From Marsupella aquatica (lineage: Eukaryota > Marchantiophyta): a stretch of 64,000 nucleotides of DNA. This document shows, piece after piece, positions 42,350 to 57,115 of the stretch (within the stretch, counting starts at the first letter, position 1; each line of letters starts with the position of its first letter). The notes below the pieces were generated by a model. That model saw only the letters and a program-made list of their open reading frames with translations, searched no databases and had not been told where the DNA came from. The translations under genes were made by a program, and so were the position numbers. The stretch is from assembly GCA_973895155.1 (NCBI GenBank), contig OZ316895.1, forward strand, positions 23,870,001-23,934,000, read 5' to 3'.

Positions 42350-45300
42350 TTTGCTTCACAATCTTTTGAGGCCTCGATTAAATTCTTGGACTAATATGTT
42401 TGGGTGGCACGTTCTGTCGCTTTGCAAATGGATCATTCTTTTCAATATCATCATCCAGGGTGAACAGAGAATAATTATGAGCTGGTATTAGTCTCGAGCT
42501 GTCGTTTAGTTCATTCATTGAAGACGAGAACACTATCAAAGTCTCACATTTTGATTTTGTGGAGTGCTCTCGACAAGAAACTCAGCACAAATGTGTACAG
42601 GTTAATTGGCCAATAGTAACTTAACTCTAAGTTCTAATGTAAAATGGATTATTTTCCATTCTCTCCCCTCGCCACCACCTCATAATTACAGTGGTGTCCC
42701 GCAATGTCTACGTAATTAGCAAACAATAACGAAAACTGAGTGCTCCTTGTCAAGCTCCAAACCAATCGAGCTCCAAAGCCCCCGCGTCACATGAGTACAA
42801 AACAAAAATTAGGCTTCTCTGTGCATGGAAGGTTCCAACCCTTACATTGCAGAAGATCCTCTAGTCTTGGCGCTAGTGAGTTTGGACCTGTGGGTAGATC
42901 ACTTGAAATTATCTAATTGACGGGGAGAACGTTTCAAACAGTAATCACTGTCCTCGTCTCCATTCTCCTGTTCCCAATCTCTTGTTCCCATGTCCAAACA
43001 CGTTTACTTCGGTTCATCCCTCGGGACTCCGAGAAATCCGGCAGCCTGTGGAGATCCACCAAGAAATTATGGACAATGCGCCACGGGAGTGAATTCATCG
43101 TGCGGATCTATGTGATGACAGAGAGGTGATAACTTGCAGAAGTTCCCCCAGGCAATGAGCTGTCAAAGCATAGGTTGTTGGAAAATTGCTTCGGTGTTAA
43201 CGAAGGCGTTCCTGCGACACCTGGAGATCGCAGAATGAAAAAGAACTCTTCTTGGTTTGTAGTCCAAAAAGCAAGTCAAGTTTCGATTTCCGTAAGTGTT
43301 TAAAATGTCAGTGGGTTCGTGTTTTCTAATTGGCCCATTTATGCCAAATCGTCACTCAAGACTTGGGCGAGCTCTTAGAAGAAAGGGAAGATGGGAAATC
43401 TTGAGACAAAATTCCTCGTACATTGGTTGCTTACAAGTTATTCGAGACCATGCTTGCCAGATGCAATATTCCTGCTTAAAGTATCAGAAGATTCAATGAT
43501 ACAGAGTAGATGTGCTAGAGGCACTTCAAGCAGACCATAAGCTCTTCACCAACCAACCACAATCAGCCCCGCACTAAAAGAACACTGGTGTGAGTAATTA
43601 GTGGGGTCAGGGGGTATGTTGAAAATAAATCACAGCATCGTTACTCTAGATTTGTAAACAATTATTGTTGCATGAGAATGGGTTGACAATGGTTGGTCGG
43701 ATGTTGAAAAACAGCAAAACCATTCCGCCGAAAGTTGTATGCGATGACGCAATCCCCACTCTTGACAAGACTTGGAAACGGATGAGGCAATGCGTAACTG
43801 TCGACAAGACTTGGAAAGCAAGATACGTTTGCTTCATGATTGTAATGCACTTTCGCTTTTATTGCAGACGTGCAATGTTCAAACCCATCTCGACTCTTTT
43901 TCTGAAGGCAGATTCCGAATGATGCCGTGTCGACTCCTTGTAGACTCATTCACAAAGACTGACGTAGTGCCCAGCCTCCTTTCAGTATCCACCACCATGG
44001 TTTTCAATTTCAGATCAAGAACACAAACGACTGACTGTTCACTCCCTTTCGGAGGAGGGCTTGTAGCCTTTAGACTCTTAGCAAAGACCATGGAAAAATA
44101 TACTCCTGTTCAAAACATTCAGCTAATAGAGACCCGAGGGCGTGGGCGTGTGTCACTAGACTTTCGATTCAAGACAATCTGCACTTAGGCCGCAACAATT
44201 CGGTGTCCTTTGGCAAAAGACAAAACAAAAATCATGAGTAAACACACATCGTTGAGGGCTGATCGATGCATGAACATCCAGTCTTCGAGAGGATTTTATT
44301 AAGTGGAAGTGAGTACGGCGAGCTGCACAAAGCTCGAGAATTCAATGAGTTTTGGACATCCAGTCGGAGCCAGTGATGATTTCACATACAGCAACCCGGG
44401 ACAGCAACATACAGTTGCCTCCATGACTTATTGGCAATGATAATGTAAACAGTTGGATCCGACCCACAGTCATTGAAAAGGAAGGATCTATGCGTAACTT
44501 TCCGATCCCAAGCTACTGGATCGGATATATATGTATATATATATATATATATATATAATATAAGATCAGTAACCGGGCGGACAACCCAGTGAGCGTCTTG
44601 GAGCTGGCGCAGGGTTGTGTAGCTTGGCAGCTAAACAATTAATAGGTGTACATTTAAGTTGTCTGCAAATTAACCGATAGCTCATATTGAGAGCCGGTCT
44701 CCGAATCATTACATACTTTCCGAGATCACTTTATAACGAAACGTAAGATCTTCAAAGCATCGAATCTCCGGTCTTTGATAGAAACGATGGAAAGAGCTCA
44801 TTTCAGCGCGCGCCACAGCCAGTAATCTCACTGACAATCCGAACAGTGGTGAAGTTTCGGAAGTTGCTCCCGTCCAGAAAAGTAAGTGATAGACTCTCCC
44901 TCTTGATTTGAATCTGCTTACGTGACAAAGGTGGAGCCATGCCAGTACAGCTAAATTCCTTGATTCGGAAGATTTCCACGCATCTTTTGCTGTCAGTGAA
45001 TGTCCGATTCAACTTTTCGGTTTCAATTCCTCCTCGCCCGGCGCAAGTCGGCTACAACTGGCCATATGCAAGTAATCCCGGGAGTCTCCAAGGGATAAAT
45101 CAGGGGAATTAAGCATAAACAGAATTCTCTCGTTTACTCTGTACTATGGAGCTTTTCTATGAGCTCTTCCTCTAATTAATTTAGTCTCGATACTTTTGCC
45201 ATATCGAGGCGAAAGGGTGCAAATTCCCGAACTTCTACCGTGTGTGACACATAAACGTATCAGGCGAAGACAGTTGCTCCCGCTGGCTGGCACTAGCATG

Positions 45301-45535
45301 CGAGACTCCGTCTAGGAGAGCACATCAAGTTTAAATTCTATTTACATTCTACTTCAAATAGGTGTGTTGCTCTACCTGCCTGTACATGTGAGAACCAAAT
45401 GGCAGCCAACCTCGCTGCTCACACATCTGTCTCTACCGCGCAAATATAATCTCGAGTTCAAAAATTGCAGAAAAATTCCTCGATAACTAATTCTGGGCTC
45501 CGCATCTATGCTGTGACATGACCGGAAAATCCTGG
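42350..45535. other. Intergenic between kinase and peroxidase, no supported gene
   Basis: A fragment reading NYGQCATGVNSSCGSM near 43065-43112 looks protein-like but has no ORF around it. A TA microsatellite lies at 44534-44556. The remaining frames are short and unconvincing. Confidence 0.45.
44534..44556. repeat. (TA)n microsatellite
   Basis: Uninterrupted TA dinucleotides, preceded by 'gatatatatg'. Confidence 0.85.
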
Positions 45536-47732
<2,197 letters not shown>

Positions 47733-49425
47733 CGTTTTCTCCCTTGGAAGTCAACTGGCTTGGATCTGGACCTGGACAGATATATAAGTCTGTTTTTCTA
47801 GAGTGATGAACGGACAGTTTTTCGAACACTCAACATCATTCAACGAGCTCGATGTTGAACGGAATTGGAGCAGCTCTCGCAGCCCTGAAAGGTAACCTCC
47901 AGCAAACTCCCAGCACAGATCGAGCGAGTCTGTCTAGCTATATTAGCTAAAACCATACTTCTGTACGTTTCCGTCCTACCAGATGAACTTTAGCACTTCA
48001 GAGTAGGTTCGTTACAGTCGCAGACTTTGCTGACCGAACTGGAGGCTAGGGAGAGATATCGTTGTCCACTTGAAACTGTCAGTGAATGTGCGCATCCGAG
48101 AACTCAGGACCTGGCTTCAACACGATGTCAGCTAGGGATCGCTGTCCGCCTGAAGCACGTACTTTACACTCAATCAATCACACGAACGATCGGACAATTA
48201 AATTCAATCAGTCACTTCTAGAACGAATGCTGATTCACCAAGCTACCAGACGAGCTTCTTCCCCAGCTTCTTCTCTGAACGACTGAACGTATCCGGCCCT
48301 AGAGTCCCATGCCATGATTAGCGAAAGATTGATGATCAACAAGAACTACATATATCGAAATGGATTCTCCAGTTGTCAAAACCAGCTGGCTGCCTGCCTG
48401 AAGTTGGATGGCGGCTCGAATGTCGAAGTACTGATCGAAATCTAGCTGGCTGGATTGCTGGCTGGCTGCTTGGCCGGGGGCGTCAGCAAAACTTTCTACT
48501 GACTCGAACGATCTCAGCTGGGGAAGGGGGAATTTGACTTCAACGTGTTCGATTGATTGTTAATGAATATCAGAGCGACATACACGGCAAAGGATTAAGA
48601 GGTGGCAAGATGTCAAGGTGTCAAGAGGAGCAAGAATCATGCTCGTGCATCAAGTTGGAAAGGGGAGGCTCTGGTTGACATTATCGATTCAAACAGCGTG
48701 CGAGCGTTCCCACGAAGGCTGCTAGCGAAGTCATTAGTATGAGTAGTAACCCAGTTGCTGAGTTGCACCACATCAATAGAAAATAGTTCTATATTGTGGC
48801 GTTTGCATGGCGTGTGGGAAATAGACAGACTCCGGAAAGAATGTCCAGCCAGCTGCAGCTACAGGAGTAATTAAGTTGATTGCTTGAACCTACTCCTTTG
48901 AGCTAGCTCGGGGAGGGTCTGGTTCAGATTGGTCACACCCGTCAACCACTCTACGCCAGTGGGTCTGGCTGCCACCAGGCGAACCTTCTTTCAAGGTCAG
49001 CCCCCCGTCTCCATAGTCAGTGCAGCAGACAGCGTCTCCGATCCCAAGCTAGCCAAGTGATAGGCAAGCAAGCAAAGCCAATGCCAGCTGATCGAGCTCG
49101 CCATGGGAAGGACCTGACGATTGCTTATAGGACGTTTGTCACTCGTTTATTGTCGAAATCAGTATTTGGGTGCTTTAGATGTCATTCTTTTAATTAAATA
49201 GACCAACAAAAACAAAACATAAGAGAAGAGAAGAGACCAATTATAAGGGACTCCGTGACCTCCTATGTTCTTTACTCTGGAGCTTTACCAAGCTTTGCAT
49301 TCTTCTCAAGTACATTATGATAACTTGTCCCCGCCGTCGTGTGCTTGGGCGGGTTCATTTTAAGCTCCAATGCCACACCATATCTTACTAATAAATCGCA
49401 AACTGCAACCTATTTTTCACAAGCT
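47733..49425. other. Peroxidase upstream region, no other gene
   Basis: Promoter side of the peroxidase gene, with many short repeats of 'gctggctgcc' and 'gctagct' type near 48380-48480. No ORF with a domain. Confidence 0.45.
47780..47787 (-). promoter_or_regulatory. Probable TATA box of the peroxidase gene
   Basis: On the - strand acttatatatctg lies about 50 nt upstream of the first ATG (47732) and about 80 nt upstream of the second (47705). The short distance makes the second ATG at least as likely as the true start. Confidence 0.55.
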
Positions 49426-49470
49426 AGGGTCTAGAGTGAAGCCTCTAGACCGGAACTCTATGGTCATCAT
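49426..49470 (+). repeat. Dispersed 'tagagtgaagcctctaga' motif, copy 3
   Basis: agggtctagagtgaagcctc followed by tagaccggaactcta. Same orientation as 29571-29615. Confidence 0.55.
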
Positions 49471-50217
49471 GTGCATGAGAAAAACTTATGATATGATTAT
49501 TATGTATGTACATGCCAATTTTATGTGATAATTTTTAAATATTAATTTACATTCAAAAAATATAGATAGTATGGCCCCATCACAACATATGTGCATAGAA
49601 CATGGATGTGCATACAAAAAGCCTGATGTGCACATCAAGGAGAATGATATATTATATATGACTATTAAAATGATGGGTTTTTTTATCATTTCATTAATCT
49701 TCAAAGAATATGAATAAAAAACATATTTTGATAATTCTTTTATTGTTCTCTCCGCTATTCATGTTCAAAGAACGGGTAGTCGGGGCTAGTTCGCCAAATT
49801 CTGTTTTCCCCCGCGCCACCATTTTTGACTTCTGAATTTATCCGTTCGTGTCCGCAATTGTCTTAGTGGTTGCAATGCCGCCAACCACGGTCCCTACAGC
49901 CACATCAGTTAGGGTGTTAGCTTTCACTGCTCCTTTGTAGTAGGGTGTTAGCTTGTTAGCTTTTACTGCTCCTTTGTAGGTTACTTTTTGTCTTTGTTAC
50001 TTCTTTGGCTTTTGGTTAGGCCCCCTTGGCTTGTTTTTCTTGGGGCCCTCTCCCCTCTTTTATTCAATCCCTTTCATTGGGATCATGTCTCCCATTTGGC
50101 ATTTTTTGCCCTTGGGCACTGTGATCATTATAGCAATAGCAAACCTAGCTAGGAGGAAGCCCACTGGCTGCTCTTACCCCCAAAAGCACCAAAAGCATGG
50201 TCAAAAGCAAGGTCAAC
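49471..50217. repeat. Repeat-rich flank
   Basis: AT-rich to 49740. Then a small tandem duplication at about 49910-49980, in which 'agggtgttagctt' and 'actgctcctttgtag' each occur twice. No gene. Confidence 0.5.
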
Positions 50218-50347
50218 GCCCGGGTCAAAGAACCCAAAGACCCTAAGAGCCAACTCACATGTGAGGGACTAGGTTTTGCGGCGCCCGGGTCAAAGAACCC
50301 AAAGACCCTAAGAGCCAACTCACATGTGAGGGACTAGGTTTTGCAGC
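50218..50347. repeat. 65-bp tandem duplication
   Basis: Two almost identical units, 50218-50282 and 50283-50347, each starting gcccgggtcaaagaacccaa and ending ggactaggttttgc. Confidence 0.9.
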
Positions 50348-51239
50348 CCTAAGCACTCGCAAAATGTTTGAATAAAAGCAAATCTGGTTTTAGAGTAGGA
50401 TCTGCTCAAGTGCAAGCCAGGTCTTTGCTTCTCTTTCATTCCCAATTCAAAGGTCGGGGTCTGGAAGTTGAGGGCAGCCAGGAAACTTTTTGGCCTTGCC
50501 CTTGGCAGTCCACATTCTGTATGGTCTGGCCTGGCGCAGGAGTTCTCGCATGTAAATTGCGCTCAAATGCTGCTAGGAGTCAAGTTGAAGGCCACATTCT
50601 TCAGGACTGCATACATACGAGTTGGGCCTAAAGGCTGTCTTACATACATGTGTAGAGTCCTTGAAATGCCCTCAACTGAATGGGTGGCATTCCCAACGAC
50701 TGAGATTTGTATACCTCAACGTCTCCTTGGGCAGGCATACGTGGTGGTACCTAAGGTCAAAGGGCTGGAAAATTTCCAGCCCTTGAGATCCCAAACCTTG
50801 AAAATTGAATACAGCAAGAGAGGGTCCCCTTAAAGCAATGTTCACACTTAGCAAAATGGATTCTGTGGAGAATCAAAATTCACTCTTTCCCAACAGTTGA
50901 GGAGTGTTCAAGGTTCTGAAGGGCTCTGAAAGAAAGGGCTCTTGGCATGCAAGACGACCCTAAGCTGAATAACACATTGTAAAGACTTTCCCAAGTTTTG
51001 GCTTTGTATGTTTTAGAGCATTTACTTCCTACAATACACACCTTGCTTTGAGATGAATTATGCAATGCCCATCAATCTAGGCATAGTTTTACCATATGAA
51101 CCAAAAACATGACCTAAAAGTATCATGTTAACTTCTCCTTTGTTCTTTAGTTACACATTATTGAAAGTGATACTATATTCTCACAAACAAGACAAATGCT
51201 TCTTTTGCTAGCCAAAGTTGTCTTTAGTGTCATTATGAG

Positions 51240-51584
51240 ATGGCATCAAAGTTGTACCTAAACAGTGTCTGTTTGATACCAAAAATTGAACATGGATCCA
51301 CCCTGCGTGATCATTCTACTAAGAAAGAAGTTGCCCTCTCTAGGGATCCTTTAATTGCATTATTCAATCACATTTTGCACGAGTGCCGCCCTTCTACAGG
51401 TACCCTCCAATGCATGGAACGATTTTCGTTGCCTTTCCCAAATAAGCGGGTTAAAGCAGTGCAGGATTTTATCACCTCGTTCCCCAAAGTCTGGGATGAC
51501 ATAGTATTTAGTGGCATGAGGGGGGAGAGGAGGAAAAAGCCATGCTTTCAGGAGTGCAGTGGCTTTCTTAGGTTTGGAGTATAA
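51240..51584 (+). other. Unassigned 114-codon open frame
   Basis: ATG-initiated frame (MASKLYLNSVCLIPKI...) with mixed composition and no motif I know. It is isolated among repeats, with no obvious splice partners. It could be a transposon relic or chance. Confidence 0.2.
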
Positions 51585-51946
51585 TGATGGATCAAGGGAA
51601 GCCTAAAAGGGATGTTTTTTCAGAATCCCTGTCTCCATTTTCCTTTGTCTTTTTACAGGTTTTGAGTGTAGAAACATCCCTGTAACAAGGCTTTGTGGGC
51701 TGTACGGCTCTGAAAATTGAGGGCCTCATGAGCTCGCTCATAACAAGGCATTAATTAAACTCAAAGGCTTGGGAGACTTTTTGGTTTTGTTATATTTGAC
51801 GAATATAGAAGAAAACTTTTGAAATATCCTTATCCAAATCTGGAATGTACATTCTTCTCCAAAATCAAAGCACCCGAAATCACAAAGAGATACTCACTAA
51901 GGCATTAAAAACAATCCCTCAATAATTCTCAGCTCCTCTCCGTCCT

Positions 51947-51962
51947 CCCCCCCCCCCCCCCC
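51947..51962. repeat. Poly-C tract
   Basis: About 16 consecutive C residues. The exact length may be uncertain in the assembly. Confidence 0.8.
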
Positions 51963-52177
51963 AACTCTGTGTTTTACAATGACTTCCCTTGCGGTTGTTA
52001 TAAGGGCTGAAATTTGTGTTATAATAACTTCTGACAAAAAATGGGCCCGGAAGTCCATTGGGACAAAATATCCATGTTTTGGTCGGTTTTGGGGCTTCAT
52101 AAGAGGGTGGGGGTTAATTCTTGAGTGTTCCTCCATCCAAAGCAAAGTTGATGGCCACTTTCACACACTAAAGTTAA

Positions 52178-52442
52178 AATGCATAAGCCAAAATGTGTCA
52201 GGTCTCCGCTGAGCTGGCTGTGCGTTGTTGTGTTGTTATTGTTTTGTTTGGTTTTGAGGCGATTCTCTGGGCTTGCTGTAGTCACCGAAACCTATTCCAC
52301 AACACATCCAAAGCGCCGGGCCAGGGGATCCATACTAATCCAGCAAGCGCAGAGAATCGCCTCAAAACCAAACAAAACAATAACAGCACAACAACGCACA
52401 GCAGCTTCAGCGGAGACCTGACACATTTTGGCTCATGCATTA
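52178..52442. repeat. Long inverted repeat (two ~100-bp arms, ~60-bp loop)
   Basis: The left arm (52178-52279) runs from aatgcataagccaaaatgtg to gattctctgggcttgctg. The right arm (52341-52442) is its reverse complement with only a handful of mismatches. The loop is about 60 bp. The outermost part of the right arm is locally duplicated ('ggctcatgcatt' twice). It is a foldback element or a hairpin-RNA locus. Confidence 0.88.
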
Positions 52443-54571
52443 TGGCTCATGCATTTTGGCTTCGAAATTATAACCAGCCTATTATATAACACACTCTCAA
52501 AGAACAAAATTTTCCAAACTTGGAGACAATATCGAAGGAAAACCCAATAAAAAGGAGAAAACAAGAAAAACCCTCAAGAAAACCCAAAAGCCTGAGAGTC
52601 CTTGACAATAGCTCTACTGGGGTTTTGTAACGTGGCATGAGTCGTCAATCTCAAGAAACTGTGCATTAAATGCCAAGATGCGACTAGAGTTCGACCCAAT
52701 GAGTGTCTAACGCTTATTAAAACATGGGAAAAGGTCAGGTGCAACTGGGAACGTACATCAGGCAAGAACAGCCACCAATCTCAGCATATGTTACCTCGTC
52801 CTAATAGGACCCAAGTTCAGCATCCAGCCTTTTCCTCCATCCCACGAGATTGCATGGCCCTCACTCATTGGCTCCCCCCTTGGAAATCGTTGGGCCCTCC
52901 ATGTGCATCTTCAGAAAAAGGAGTTGTGGCCCATGTTATCCAAGGAGGAGAATCTCATCGTGAGAAGCCCTAGGAAGGCTCACGTTTGTCAGATGCACAA
53001 TTTTGTTTTTTATTTGGTTCTGATTTATTTTGTTTTGCTCTGTTTTGGGGACAACTTTTTCCTTTGTTGGCGCCAAAGGAACCCGAGTCAGTAGCCCAAA
53101 TTGTGTTGTATGGATATGGGTAATTTTCAAGGTCTGTTCTTTCTCGCCAAGGTGGCCAATGCTTGTGGTGAACAATAAGATGCTAAGGGTCTTTCTTACT
53201 AATTACAGACCCCCATTAGAGGTCCTTTCCAAAATTCCTGGCTCCACAGCACGCCACCTCATCATGGCATGTCGCAAACAGGAAGAGACTTGTTTTTGGA
53301 TAAAATTAACTTTTACATTTGTATTTGTGTCCCAATAATGGTTTTATTTCCATTTTGATTTTATTCAAAACATAATTTTCCCGACAACAATTTTTTATTT
53401 GACATTGATTTGACATTGTTGAGTCAAATCATAATAAAAATTTGCGTATAATATGGCGTTGGAAAGATCTTAAAGAGATGATCTTGATGAGCTCAGCATT
53501 GTCACCATTCGATAAGAATTGAGTAAGTAATTTTGAAAAATAGATTTTATCCATATTTCATAATCTCTAATGTGAATAGAAATCTTTGTTGTACAACCCC
53601 TTAAATGTTGACCCCTTTCATGAGAATGAAACTAAAATTAACAGATTTTATAGTACTAAAGAGATTATGAATTTTAGAATTTATTTAGCTTTTTAATGAA
53701 CTTAACATTGATAGATTTAGTTCTAAAAACTTGTTTTGTATTTGATGTTAATTATGGTTGCATTGGTAAGTTTGACAACTATTTCAAATGTCAAACATTG
53801 ACTTGTATATTTTTGAATTTTTTTCTTTAGATTTGGAGGTACATCTAGGTTTCAGTTTCTAGAATAACATGGGGTACACGGATTAATTTTCCGAATTAAT
53901 TTGTGGTTGTCAGATTCCCTTGAATTAAGGATAAGCATCAGATTAGGCTATTAATGGGGTTCTTTGGCTGCCACAATTCCATTTTGTTGATTTAAATTTG
54001 TTGTTAGGGGTTGACAAAATTGTTGGCTGCAGACGGGCAATGGGACACTCCAATGCGTCTGATTCAATAAATGACTTTCTAAGGACCCACTCACTCAAAT
54101 ATCTATTTTAAGTAGATTAATAGACTCCTCTATGGGTCCAGCTCTGATGCACGTGAATTAAAATAGGAATGGACCAGGTGGCCAGACGAAGAGGCCTCCA
54201 AGAGTGGTGGTCTAAAATCTGGGACAAAAATGCCCACCATATAAGCAAAATTTGAATAAATTTGGCTGTCCATTCTATACATGTAGGATTGGCATTAGTA
54301 TAGAAAGAAACTATCCCCAATGTTTGTGAAGTGATATGCACTTACTACTGTCTGTACATGAGTGGCAATTAGGTTTGCACAAAAAGTAATTACATACAAA
54401 ACATGTGGTCTAGTGCAAAAAGTTGATGTTTAAAATTTAAGGGAAAGGGGAGAAATTTAATTCAGGACATGAAAACCTGAAAAACTTTCTATGAAGCACC
54501 AGGAATACAATGTTATCTGCTGAAAGTGGCAACTAACATATAGTTTGGCTAAGTAGAAGCGAGAGTTATTA
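52443..54571. other. Unassigned, AT-rich in its second half
   Basis: 52600-53330 has slightly higher GC and a 'ttggcgccaaaggaaccc' near 53066 that faintly recalls a retrotransposon primer-binding site, but without LTRs. From 53340 the DNA is strongly AT-rich. No gene. Confidence 0.4.
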
Positions 54572-54965
54572 ATGGACCGCCAAACCAAAAGTGTCTTCCC
54601 AATCAACGCCATGAGGGTTTTGTGTACATTCATTTAAGGTGTATCAAGGGTCTGGATCACTTATGGGGTCCATCAAGTAACACTTTTAATTGGGGGGTCC
54701 ATTAAGCATAATCATACCTAGTAGAAGCCACATACAGAAAATCCAGAGAGAAACTTTTTGGTTGGGATAAATTCTAAAAGTAAGTGTACGGGGAGTATTT
54801 GCTTGGGGGACCCCCAAACCAAACTCTTCTCCCTAACCAATCCCATGAGGTTTGGGTACCTTCATTTTAAGGTCTGTCAAGGTCTATTAGCATTTTGGAT
54901 CACTCAAGGGGCCCATCTTTTATCATTTTGGGGGGTCCATCAAGCATATATCTCTAACTATTTGG
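54572..54965. repeat. Diverged tandem duplication of about 150-220 bp
   Basis: Two blocks share the ordered landmarks 'accgccaaaccaaa', 'ccatgaggg', 'tacattcattt.aagg', 'tggatcact.a.gggg.cca' and 'ggggggtccat.aagcat'. The blocks are 54572-54715 and 54806-54960. Confidence 0.7.
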
Positions 54966-56077
54966 TCCCTAAGTTTGGAAGCACCAAGTTATCAATATGG
55001 TACAATTAATTTGCATTCCCATAATTGCACATGGAAATCTCCTGAGTGCCAGTAATATCCCATCAAAATGTGGTAATATTATATAGTGTATTCACCAATT
55101 TTTTTTAAATGGTATGAAGAGATGTTATATTTTTATGTGCAGTTACCTGGATCGATGGAAATGTGACAAAATAACGTACTATGTCAATCCATGATAAACC
55201 CAAATATTTTATAATTTAATATTTTATAATTCTGTATTATATATTTTGCTATCATTTTTAATCTGCAATTACCCTGACACTTAAATTTTGCCTGCCCAAC
55301 AAACTCTTTTCCAGGTACGCACAGCACGTGGGTATTGCTGGATGCGCACCACCTATGGGACCAAGTCGCCCCATTGCTTGGCCCCTCCCTTCTTGAAGTG
55401 CTAATTGGCCGCCAAGCCAGGTCACCCTCGAAGGCCTCGGCCCCTTGGGTACTGCTGCCCTGCTTGCCCTTCTGGTTTCAGCTGTTTCTCCTGCCCATGT
55501 ATTTTTCTTGTTGGCTATTTGGCTATTTTCAGCCAGATTCTTTGTTTCTATTTATGTCAAGAGAGGGCTTCAATTGAGAATTCCTCCTCAACTTTGTATC
55601 CTTCCGGAGTTCTGGATGTGATTGGGTTTTGTCGATCAGACCACTCTCTTATTATATCCACTCATGACCTCAAAATACTGGCGGGTCCAAGCGAGAAATA
55701 TCTTAAAAAGTAATTGAACTGTGGCCAGATTGCATCATTCGAGCTGAGGGTGACACATTCTCGACAATATTGACCACTAATTTAAGCCCCAGCCATCATG
55801 AAGCCCTACAAGAGGCAGCTAAACATACGGCATGGCGGTCCTTCAAGCTCGACAATACTACACTTGATGATTTCTCAGAAGCGTTCTTGAACGGAGGGCT
55901 CATCAGCTCCCTTTTCTCTGCCTTTAAATTCAGCTCGGAAAAATAATTGAGCTCCGTGTTTACTGTAGCAAAATTTGCCGACCAGTTACACATGATATAA
56001 ACAGTTATCACTTCCATATCTGTACTTTTTGGGTCCTTTGCCTGATGGGATCATGTACCTTTGTCTTTTGGCAGTTT

Positions 56078-56080
<3 letters not shown>
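54966..56080. other. Intergenic, no gene seen
   Basis: AT-rich to 55310. Then a more GC-balanced stretch (55320-55930) with short frames and no recognised domain. Confidence 0.45.

Positions 56081-56116
<36 letters not shown>
56081..56116. repeat. (AT)18 microsatellite
   Basis: Uninterrupted AT dinucleotides ending atatgtgcgtg. Confidence 0.9.
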
Positions 56117-56119
<3 letters not shown>

Positions 56120-56689
56120 CGTGCAGTATCAAAATCTCTGCATGGTTTGCACGGATAATAAATTCAGTCGAAACTGATGTTCCCAAGAGCAATAGAATCT
56201 GATTGTTTCAGAATTCGTTTGTTGGAGAAAAGCATAAATCAACCTAGAAAGATGATTGAAGGCAGTGAGGAGTTGACATAGTCAAAAACTTCATGATCAA
56301 CTGCTGTCATTGTCGCAAAGAAATCCATGGTTTTTGCTAAATCACTCGATCAGAATTCCACTGCATCTGATTTAAGTAGTCCAGGAAGTGTAAGTCCTAG
56401 CTACAGCACGTACTCTGGAAGAACGGATCAATGGAATTTGAGATATTGTGGCCCTCGATCTCAACCTTCATGGATACCACACTGTAGTACCAAAACCTCA
56501 ATTTATTATTATTTCATGGAATACTCGGGTCTTCTCTCCACATAGATGCTTATGGTAGAGATCAATAAATAAACAAATGGTAGAGATCAATTTGACATAC
56601 CGAGTACTGCAGTAACGATATACATTGGTAGAGAATTTGTACAAATGGGAGTGGGTCAAATTTTACATTACGAAAACACGCTCTGGATC

Positions 56690-57115
56690 CTTGATTGACT
56701 CCATGCCGCGCGTTCAGTGAATCTTTTTGTATTGAGTCACCATCGTTGACTCGAAAAGCAAGCGAGACAAACGAATCGATGGAGTTATAATCGTTCATCT
56801 CCTCTCCTGGCAGTCATACGAAGTGCAAGTCCACTTAATCTCGCAAAGCTACTCCAAAAGCTTACCGAGTTTGTTACCTTGCTTGTTAGACAACCGCGTT
56901 GCAAATCTGCCTAACAGAAATTAGTCTTCACGATATGGTATACATGCGTTAAGGATCTTTGAATTGACTCCGGTTCCAAGTCAATCTTTATTGAGTTATG
57001 GATCCTTGAGTTATAACAGGTCTTGAATCCAAAGAGGCGGAGACGTAACGAATTGATGGAGATATCTCCATTTTCTGTCCTGGCAGTCATGCGAAATGCA
57101 AGTCCACTTTATCTC
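56690..57115. repeat. Diverged duplication of about 150 bp
   Basis: Both 56690-56850 and 56955-57115 contain, in order, 'ggatc.ttga.ttgactcc', 'ga.tcgatggag', 'cctggcagtcat.cgaa' and 'tgcaagtccactt.atctc'. Confidence 0.65.

Larger units (their letters stand above)
50348..52177. other. Unassigned, possibly old transposon DNA
   Basis: Low-copy-looking DNA with only short frames. A 114-codon ORF at 51240-51584 is listed separately. A poly-C run lies near 51947-51962. Confidence 0.4.

Noticed and set aside
42917-43129. 70-codon frame with a hydrophobic N-terminus, possibly a small secreted peptide
   Set aside because: It needs a TTG start, and another frame in the same place looks more protein-like (NYGQCATGVNSSCGSM). 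Neither can be supported.
53060-53085. 'gttggcgccaaaggaacccg' as a gypsy-type primer-binding site
   Set aside because: Only the first seven bases fit, and no LTR pair or pol frame is near.
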